From an uncultured Coriobacteriaceae bacterium (GTDB lineage: Bacteria; Actinomycetota; Coriobacteriia; Coriobacteriales; QAMH01): a stretch of 6,266 nt of DNA. Of the stretch, positions 1 through 3,584 are shown in pieces (the first letter of the stretch is position 1; each line of letters opens with the position of its first letter). A program made the translations under genes and the position numbers. Location of the stretch: positions 1-6,266 of the forward strand of contig CADBRF010000069.1 of the NCBI GenBank assembly GCA_902796975.1, written 5' to 3'. The notes beneath the pieces were generated by a model. It did no database searches and had not been told where the DNA came from. It worked only from the letters and a program-made list of their open reading frames with translations.

Positions 1-122
1 GCGCGGGTGAAGCCCGTCTCGACCATTGCGAAACCGCACTGCATGAAGAAGACCAGGGTAGCCCCGAGTATGTACCAGAGGCTATCTGCGCCAAGCAACG
101 TGGCAAGAGTTAAACCTTCCAT
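1..122 (-). CDS. amtB: Ammonium transporter, N-terminal fragment (runs off left edge)
   Basis: Amt/Mep/Rh-family channel that moves ammonium/ammonia across the cytoplasmic membrane. Only the first 40 codons and two bases of the next are in the window. Reading the minus strand from the ATG at 122-120 gives MEGLTLATLLGADS, then the first membrane helix (about residues 15-36), ending in FAMVETGFTR. The run LVFFMQCGFAMVETGFTRA (residues 24 onward) is the characteristic first-helix signature of bacterial Amt proteins of the 'METGFTR' type. There is no cleavable signal peptide, unlike E. coli AmtB. The start is supported by a GGAGGG ribosome site (plus-strand ccctcc, 127-132) four bases upstream. 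It is divergent from the hydrolase gene beginning at 500. A PII gene (glnK), often found downstream of amtB, would lie outside the window. The short length is an edge effect, not a truncation. Family assignment is confident from the signature alone. Confidence 0.9.
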   Translation of the reverse strand, partial: MEGLTLATLLGADSLWYILGATLVFFMQCGFAMVETGFTR

Positions 123-187
123 AATTCCCTCCAATTTCGATGCCCTTGCTTACGAGTGCCATAATCGTGAGGAAATGTTTCGCGCAA
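110..187 (-). CDS. Possible leader ORF (25 codons) overlapping the amtB start
   Basis: A short minus-strand ORF begins with TTG at 187-185 and ends with TAA at 112-110. It encodes MRETFPHDYGTRKQGHRNWRELWKV if TTG is read as Met. It is preceded by a strong AAAGGAG site (plus-strand ctccttt, 192-198) four bases from the TTG, and it ends 13 bases inside amtB in a different frame. Such an arrangement could couple or attenuate amtB translation. The peptide resembles nothing I recognise, and a 25-codon open frame can arise by chance. The good Shine-Dalgarno with no other start behind it is the main reason to list it. Confidence 0.2.
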   Translation of the reverse strand: MRETFPHDYGTRKQGHRNWRELWKV

Positions 188-375
188 ATTTCTCCTTTGT
201 TAAGGTTCAAATACGGCACAGACACTTACGGGAGCGATGGATTCTGGGCGTATTTCGGCGGTTTTTGAAACGCTTGGTCTGCAATAAACCAATTTCAACT
301 GGGGTTTTCTTGTGAATGCGTTTCTGACTTGCCTGTAATGCCCGACATGTGACAAGAGGCAGACGTGGCGCGCTT

Positions 376-403
376 TGTTACGAAACCGCATCGGCTTGTA
401 ACA
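376..403. repeat. Dyad TGTTAC-N16-GTAACA in the amtB/hydrolase divergent region
   Basis: Perfect 6-bp inverted repeat (376-381 and 398-403) separated by 16 bases. It lies between the two divergent starts, so it is placed where a shared regulator could bind. The half-site resembles the ends of GlnR/TnrA boxes (TGTNA...TNACA), but the spacing is much longer than the family's 7 bases, so no regulator is assigned. Confidence 0.3.
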
Positions 404-407
404 GAAG

Positions 408-426
408 CGCACGAACTTCTCGTGCG
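408..426. promoter_or_regulatory. Short perfect dyad upstream of the hydrolase promoter
   Basis: CGCACGA (408-414), loop ACTTC, TCGTGCG (420-426): a 7-bp perfect inverted repeat with a 5-base centre. It sits about 30 bp upstream of the candidate -10 at 456-461, where an operator or activator site would be expected. It has no following T-run, so it is not a convincing terminator. The role is inferred from position only. Confidence 0.3.
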
Positions 427-455
427 AATGTTTCTCCCTATCTGGGTGCGTGCGC

Positions 456-461
456 TATTAT
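456..461 (+). promoter_or_regulatory. Candidate -10 element (TATTAT) for the C26 hydrolase gene
   Basis: TATTAT matches the sigma-A -10 consensus at five of six positions and lies in the most AT-rich stretch before the gene at 500. No good -35 hexamer is visible 16-18 bases upstream (tctccc and neighbours), so the promoter would be weak or activator dependent. The start point would fall near 468, giving a leader of about 30 bases. Confidence 0.35.
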
Positions 462-499
462 ATTTATCCATAAGGGGAATAATCAGGTAGGGATAGGCC

Positions 500-1315
500 A
501 TGACAACACAGCAAGAGACCGAGCAGTCTTCCAAGGGAACAGTCGAGCAGCTCATGCCGCCAATTATCGGCATCGTGCCGACGCAGATTCCGGAGGAGCA
601 TCTTCTCCGCGTGAACGACCACTACATCAACTCCATTGTGCGCGCTGGCGGCGTTCCCATGATTCTCCCGCTCACGGAAGATGGGCGCGTCTACGAGCGG
701 CTTTTCCCCATGATGGACGGGTTTGTGCTGACGGGCGGCCATGATGTGGATCCAGAGCGCTATGGCGTGTCTCCTGAAGATCCAGTTTATGGCAAGGCAA
801 ACGAGCTTACGCCCTTGCGCGATGAGGTCGAGTACCGCATTCTGGATTTCGCCTATGCCAACGATGTTCCCGTGCTGGGTATCTGCCGTGGCATGCAGAT
901 GATGAACGTCTACTTCGATGGCACCCTCTATGTCGATCTCCCTGACCAGTTCGAGGGAAGGGACAGGCTCACGGGCGATCCCATCCAGCATTGGCAGAAG
1001 GAAGATTTCGACGAAACCTCCCACTATGTGCGCATCGTGAAGGGTTCCGTGCTCTACGATATCCTCAAGACTGACGAATGCGCGGCGAATTCCTTCCATC
1101 ATCAAGGTGTGAAGACCTGCGGCCCCGATGTCAAGCCTGTGGCCTATGCCACAGATGGACTCATCGAGGGCATCCAGGTCATCGACCGCACCTTCATGAT
1201 TGGCGTGCAGTTCCATCCCGAGTTCTTTTCCAAGGAACGCCATATTGGCAGGCTCTTCGCCAGCCTGGTCCTGGAGGCTTCTGTCGCGCGGGCAACGGGG
1301 CGTCTCAAGCACTAA
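500..1315 (+). CDS. Gamma-glutamyl-gamma-aminobutyrate hydrolase family protein (peptidase C26)
   Basis: Cytoplasmic class I glutamine-amidotransferase-fold hydrolase of the PuuD-like family, which cleaves gamma-glutamyl amide bonds such as that of gamma-glutamyl-GABA. The exact substrate here is unknown. Of 271 residues, the core starts at about residue 20 (PPIIGIVPTQ). The family motifs are in order: GGHDVDPERYG (79-89), the nucleophile elbow GICRGMQMMN with Cys129, NSFHHQGVK (197-205), and GVQFHPEFF with His239 and Glu241. The catalytic triad is therefore intact, and the length is near the family's usual 240-260 plus an 18-residue polar extension. The ATG at 500 follows AGGTAGGGATAGG. A second ATG at 554 would give the more usual 'M-P-P-I-I-G' beginning but has only a distant AAGGGA. 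It is divergent from amtB, which suggests a nitrogen-scavenging role by inference. Family certain, substrate not. Confidence 0.93.
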   Translation: MTTQQETEQSSKGTVEQLMPPIIGIVPTQIPEEHLLRVNDHYINSIVRAGGVPMILPLTEDGRVYERLFPMMDGFVLTGGHDVDPERYGVSPEDPVYGKANELTPLRDEVEYRILDFAYANDVPVLGICRGMQMMNVYFDGTLYVDLPDQFEGRDRLTGDPIQHWQKEDFDETSHYVRIVKGSVLYDILKTDECAANSFHHQGVKTCGPDVKPVAYATDGLIEGIQVIDRTFMIGVQFHPEFFSKERHIGRLFASLVLEASVARATGRLKH

Positions 1316-1349
1316 TCCACCCAGCTTCTGCCTTGCGTTTCATTATTCG

Positions 1350-1379
1350 TTAACTTTCTTGCGTACGTCGGTGGATAAT
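1350..1379 (+). promoter_or_regulatory. Candidate promoter for the McrB-N-like/FTR-like operon
   Basis: TTAACT (1350-1355) and GATAAT (1374-1379) are separated by 18 bases and match the sigma-A boxes at about four and five of six positions. Transcription would begin near 1386, placing both CCCGGC dyads in a leader RNA of about 160 bases. A weaker alternative is TTGCCG (1423-1428) with GATAAA (1447-1452), 18 apart, in which case the first dyad overlaps the -35 box. Confidence 0.35.
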
Positions 1380-1403
1380 TTTGCAACGTTTAAGGTTCTC
1401 CCG

Positions 1404-1430
1404 CCCGGCAATTCAGGCAAAATTGCCGGG
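1404..1430. repeat. Perfect 10-bp inverted repeat, first of two CCCGGC-N15-GCCGGG dyads
   Basis: CCCGGCAATT (1404-1413), 7-base centre CAGGCAA, AATTGCCGGG (1421-1430). The repeat is perfect over ten pairs and would form a stable RNA hairpin. No T-run follows on either strand, so a classical intrinsic terminator for the upstream hydrolase gene is unlikely. An operator or a leader-RNA structure fits better. A second copy with the same outer half-sites and span lies at 1490-1516. Confidence 0.6.
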
Positions 1431-1489
1431 TAAGTCCGCCCATAGGGATAAAATAGCGAAAACTGAAACGTGCACAGGTTGTCGATTTT

Positions 1490-1516
1490 CCCGGCTTGCG
1501 GAATCTGGTTACCGGG
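1490..1516. repeat. Second CCCGGC-N15-ACCGGG dyad
   Basis: CCCGGC (1490-1495) and ACCGGG (1511-1516) repeat the outer half-sites of the 1404-1430 dyad with the same 27-base span. Only five base pairs (CCCGG/CCGGG) are complementary, and the centre is unrelated. The base after the right half is T in both copies (CCGGGTA). It ends 30 bases before the ATG at 1547 and 17 bases before its ribosome site, so a bound protein or a folded RNA could block expression of the gene. Confidence 0.4.
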
Positions 1517-1546
1517 TAGTGTCGCGTATATCTAGGGGAGAGAAAT

Positions 1547-2575
1547 ATGGCGGGCGAGTTCTACACATGGATTGAACCGTATGAGGCGATTGCCGACGCG
1601 CTGCTCGAACGACGCGACCGCAAAGACGAGATACTTGACCTCTTCAAAAAGCTCTCCGGTGATGAAACTCGCACGAATATCGATCCCTTCACCTTCTTCA
1701 CCTGCTTTAACCGCGGGGCGGTTATCGGCGACCGTCGCATGATGATCTACCAGATTTTCGAGGCGTTCGACCTCGACATGCAAATGCCTACGGATTTTCT
1801 GGGCGTTCCCACGGCAAACCACGAGCTCTGGCAGTATTTTGACACCTCTGAAGAGGCAGTCGAAGACTGCTGGGTTCTCTTCGACCTGGCCCTGCGCTTC
1901 GCCGACGACCTTCACTCCGGCCTTGGCCATGAGCTTGGCCTGGCGTTTGACAAGGTACATAAGCAGGAAAACATCAACAAGGCAAACCTCACCCGCGCCC
2001 TCTATTGGGTCCGTCCCAAGCAGTTCCTCACCTTGGGCGGTAAAACGAGGGATTACCTGCATGGGCGCTATGGCATCAATCCGCCCTATTCGCTTACGGG
2101 CATCCAGTATCTCCGTCTCATCGAGGAAGCAAAGGCTGTGGCAGAAGAGCCTTTCTACGTGCTTGCCGCTCGCGCCTTCCAGCTTGCCCATGCGGATTCC
2201 TGGTGGCCGGATCAGCACGATTACGATCCGCGTATCAGCTCCGAGGAATACAAAGCCTTCCTCACTAACCCAGACATTCTCGACGATTCAGACCGGCTCG
2301 CACTCGAACGTTTCTACCGGTTTGGCGATAATGCGACCTTTGTCGAGCTTTCCAATAAATATGGAAAGACTCCTGAGTTCTACAACAGCGCGGTCAAGAA
2401 ATACGCGAAGGCGGTCTGCAAGCGCACTGGCCAGAAAGGATACAAGGGCTCTCAGTGGGCAATTGCCTTCGTCGGGCAGAACCCAGAGGAGAACCGCAAG
2501 GGCGATTACGTCTGGAAAATGCGCCCCGAGCTCGTGAATGCCATGAAGAGCATCTACGGTCCGAGGGAAGACTAA
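1547..2575 (+). CDS. McrB-like N-terminal module, stand-alone (no ATPase domain)
   Basis: A 342-residue soluble protein of unknown function. From memory of the family, two stretches match the region that precedes the AAA+ GTPase of McrB-like type IV restriction subunits. The first (about residues 5-170) has FYTWIEPYEAIADALL, IDPFTFFTCFNRG (45-57), PTDFLGVP (81-88) and LYWVRPKQFLTLGGKTRDYL (152-171). The second (about 255-338) has FYRFGDNATFVELSNKYGK, FYNSAVKKYAKAV (278-290) and a WAIAFVG...YVWKMRPEL end. No Walker A (GxxGxGKS/T), Walker B or endonuclease motif is present, and the stop is followed directly by the next gene, so the ATPase is absent rather than frameshifted off. No signal peptide or membrane helix. 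ATG is preceded by AGGGGAG at 1534-1540. It is probably co-transcribed with the Fe-S protein 37 bases downstream. A nucleic-acid-sensing role is an inference from the homologous module, not shown here. Confidence 0.7.
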   Translation: MAGEFYTWIEPYEAIADALLERRDRKDEILDLFKKLSGDETRTNIDPFTFFTCFNRGAVIGDRRMMIYQIFEAFDLDMQMPTDFLGVPTANHELWQYFDTSEEAVEDCWVLFDLALRFADDLHSGLGHELGLAFDKVHKQENINKANLTRALYWVRPKQFLTLGGKTRDYLHGRYGINPPYSLTGIQYLRLIEEAKAVAEEPFYVLAARAFQLAHADSWWPDQHDYDPRISSEEYKAFLTNPDILDDSDRLALERFYRFGDNATFVELSNKYGKTPEFYNSAVKKYAKAVCKRTGQKGYKGSQWAIAFVGQNPEENRKGDYVWKMRPELVNAMKSIYGPRED

Positions 2576-2612
2576 CACCCCGAGCGCGAGGGATTATCGA
2601 AGGAGGCCCGAG

Positions 2613-2810
2613 ATGAAAATCAGGATGAACGAAGATGCCGAAATGGTTGCCAAGATTCGCGAAGGCGTTCTGAAGAGAGGCGGCTACTGCCCCTGCCGCA
2701 TCCAGAAAATTGAAGAGAACTACTGCATGTGCCAGGAGTTCCGCGATCAGATTGCCGACCCGGATTTCGAGGGCTATTGTCACTGCCGTCTCTACTACAA
2801 GGAGAAATAG
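2613..2810 (+). CDS. Small ferredoxin-thioredoxin reductase catalytic-chain-like Fe-S protein
   Basis: A 65-residue protein carrying three CxC pairs: CPC (26-28), CMC (38-40, followed by QEFRDQ) and CHC (56-58). This is the cysteine set of the ferredoxin-thioredoxin reductase beta subunit, where four cysteines hold a [4Fe-4S] cluster and two form a redox disulfide that reduces thioredoxin with ferredoxin electrons. The plant/cyanobacterial chain is about 110 residues with CPC-X16-CPC-X8-CHC. Here the spacing is CPC-X9-CMC-X15-CHC, with the outer pairs the same 27 residues apart. Similar miniature forms occur in strict anaerobes and archaea, where the partner is mostly unknown. No variable (alpha) chain or thioredoxin gene is in view. 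ATG at 2613 follows a strong AAGGAGG (2600-2606). It lies 37 bases after the McrB-N-like gene, probably in the same operon. Cytoplasmic; iron-sulfur binding is inferred from the cysteines. Confidence 0.82.
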   Translation: MKIRMNEDAEMVAKIREGVLKRGGYCPCRIQKIEENYCMCQEFRDQIADPDFEGYCHCRLYYKEK

Positions 2811-2831
2811 GCGTCTGCTGCCGTTTTGCCT

Positions 2832-2850
2832 GCTGGTTCTGCAAACCAGC
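2832..2850 (+). terminator. Hairpin after the FTR-like gene (no T-run)
   Basis: GCTGGTT (2832-2838), loop CTGCA, AACCAGC (2844-2850): a perfect 7-bp stem 21 bases after the stop of the Fe-S protein gene. Only GCTTAATG follows, so it would be a U-poor terminator at best. It may instead stabilise the transcript 3' end or be part of the trmL leader. Confidence 0.3.
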
Positions 2851-2873
2851 GCTTAATGAACTGTTCAAATGAG

Positions 2874-2899
2874 GTGGGGAGGGCATGAGCTCTCCCCAC
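2874..2899 (+). promoter_or_regulatory. GC-rich hairpin just upstream of the trmL ribosome site
   Basis: GTGGGGAGGG (2874-2883), loop CATGAG, CTCTCCCCAC (2890-2899): ten pairs including one G-U. It ends eight bases before the AGAGAGGA ribosome site (2908-2915) of the methyltransferase. There is no T-run. It could be a terminator acting without a U-tract or a structure tuning trmL translation. The sequence does not decide between these. Confidence 0.35.
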
Positions 2900-2922
2900 T
2901 GTCATGCAGAGAGGAATCATTT

Positions 2923-3462
2923 ATGTCCCTCAATATCGTGCTCTATCAGCCGGAAATTCCTGCCAATACGGGAACCATCGGCCGTTCGTGCGTGCTCAGC
3001 GGGTCTGCCCTGCATCTCATAGGACCGCTCGGGTTCTCGCTGGACGACCGCATGGTGCGGAGAAGCGGCATGGGCTACTGGCACGATATCGACCTGTACG
3101 TGTATGAGAGCTGGGAAGATTTCTGCGTGAAGCAGCCAGATGCCAACCCCTGGCTCGTCACCAAGCATGGCGCACATTGCTACCACGAGGTCTCCTATGA
3201 GGATGGCGACTGGCTCATGTTTGGCAGGGAATCCACAGGTATCGACCGCGCCATCTTGCAGGAGCATCCTGAGCGCTGTCTCCGCATTCCCATGGTCAAG
3301 CGGGAAGGGCTATCCCCTGCAACGACTCCCGGCCCCTATGCAGATCCAGCAGACCCCGATGCTGTCTCGCTCAATCTCTCCAATGCTGCGAATATCGTGA
3401 TGTTCGAGGCGCTGAGACAGATTGGCTTCCCCGGCATGTTCTGCCACGAACTGGGGGAGTAG
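2923..3462 (+). CDS. trmL: tRNA (cytidine/uridine-34-2'-O)-methyltransferase, SPOUT family
   Basis: Methylates the 2'-OH of the wobble nucleotide (34) of certain tRNA-Leu species using S-adenosylmethionine. It is a cytoplasmic homodimer with the trefoil-knot SPOUT fold. The 179-residue product begins MSLNIVLYQPEIPANTGTIG, the family N-terminus with NTG and conserved Arg21. Knot motifs follow: LMFGRESTGI (98-107), LRIPM (120-124) and SLNLSNAANIVMFEALRQ (149-166). It is longer than E. coli TrmL (157 residues, from memory), mainly because about 19 extra residues (KREGLSPATTPGPYADPADP, from residue 126) lie between LRIPM and SLNLSN. The Arg that usually precedes S-L/M-N is Val148. The ATG at 2923 is chosen because it gives the family N-terminus and follows AGAGAGGA (2908-2915). 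An in-frame ATG at 2869 would add 18 unrelated residues and swallow the hairpin. A housekeeping gene, convergent with the yhgE-like gene. Confidence 0.92.
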   Translation: MSLNIVLYQPEIPANTGTIGRSCVLSGSALHLIGPLGFSLDDRMVRRSGMGYWHDIDLYVYESWEDFCVKQPDANPWLVTKHGAHCYHEVSYEDGDWLMFGRESTGIDRAILQEHPERCLRIPMVKREGLSPATTPGPYADPADPDAVSLNLSNAANIVMFEALRQIGFPGMFCHELGE

Positions 3463-3530
3463 AACCTAGCGGGTAGATAGCTGGTCTGATTCTGCGAAGG
3501 CTTCTGCCACATATGAAAACATGACTACGA

Positions 3531-3580
3531 CTCCGTCAGTTTCCAGGACTGAGCGGAGCCGAGGATTCTTTTGTCTTTTT
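3531..3580 (+). terminator. Candidate intrinsic terminator between convergent genes
   Basis: CTCCGTCAGT (3531-3540), loop TTCCAGG, ACTGAGCGGAG (3548-3558) pair over ten bases with one bulged G. After an eight-base gap comes the T-rich run TTCTTTTGTCTTTTT (3566-3580). It would end trmL transcription. The same stem read on the minus strand is followed by a weaker TGTTTTC, so it may also serve the yhgE-like operon arriving from the right. The delayed T-run lowers confidence. Confidence 0.5.
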
Positions 3581-3584
3581 CCTT

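Noticed and set aside
7..315. A plus-strand open frame of 102 codons at the left edge
   Set aside because: It runs opposite the clear amtB N-terminus and through its upstream region, and has no recognisable features.
376..403. A GlnR/TnrA binding box
   Set aside because: The TGTTAC/GTAACA halves are 16 bases apart, against 7 between the TGTNA/TNACA halves of known TnrA/GlnR boxes. The GTTAC/GTAAC offset of 21 also misses the actinobacterial GlnR period of 22.
464..1312. A long minus-strand open frame (282 codons) opposite the C26 hydrolase gene
   Set aside because: It has no recognisable domain and no good ribosome site, and it mirrors the coding frame of a gene with an intact catalytic triad. 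It is an antisense shadow caused by codon bias.
1404..1430. The 10-bp inverted repeat as intrinsic terminator of the hydrolase gene
   Set aside because: No T-run follows on either strand, it lies about 90 bases after the stop, and a matching dyad exists 86 bp further on. A regulatory role fits better.
1532..2218. A minus-strand open frame (228 codons) opposite the McrB-N-like gene
   Set aside because: Its translation shows no family motif, and the plus-strand frame has a good ribosome site and recognisable segments. Shadow frame.
2869..2922. An upstream ATG start for trmL adding 18 residues
   Set aside because: The extra residues are not family-like, lie across a stable hairpin and lack a good ribosome site. 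ATG at 2923 gives the standard TrmL beginning.
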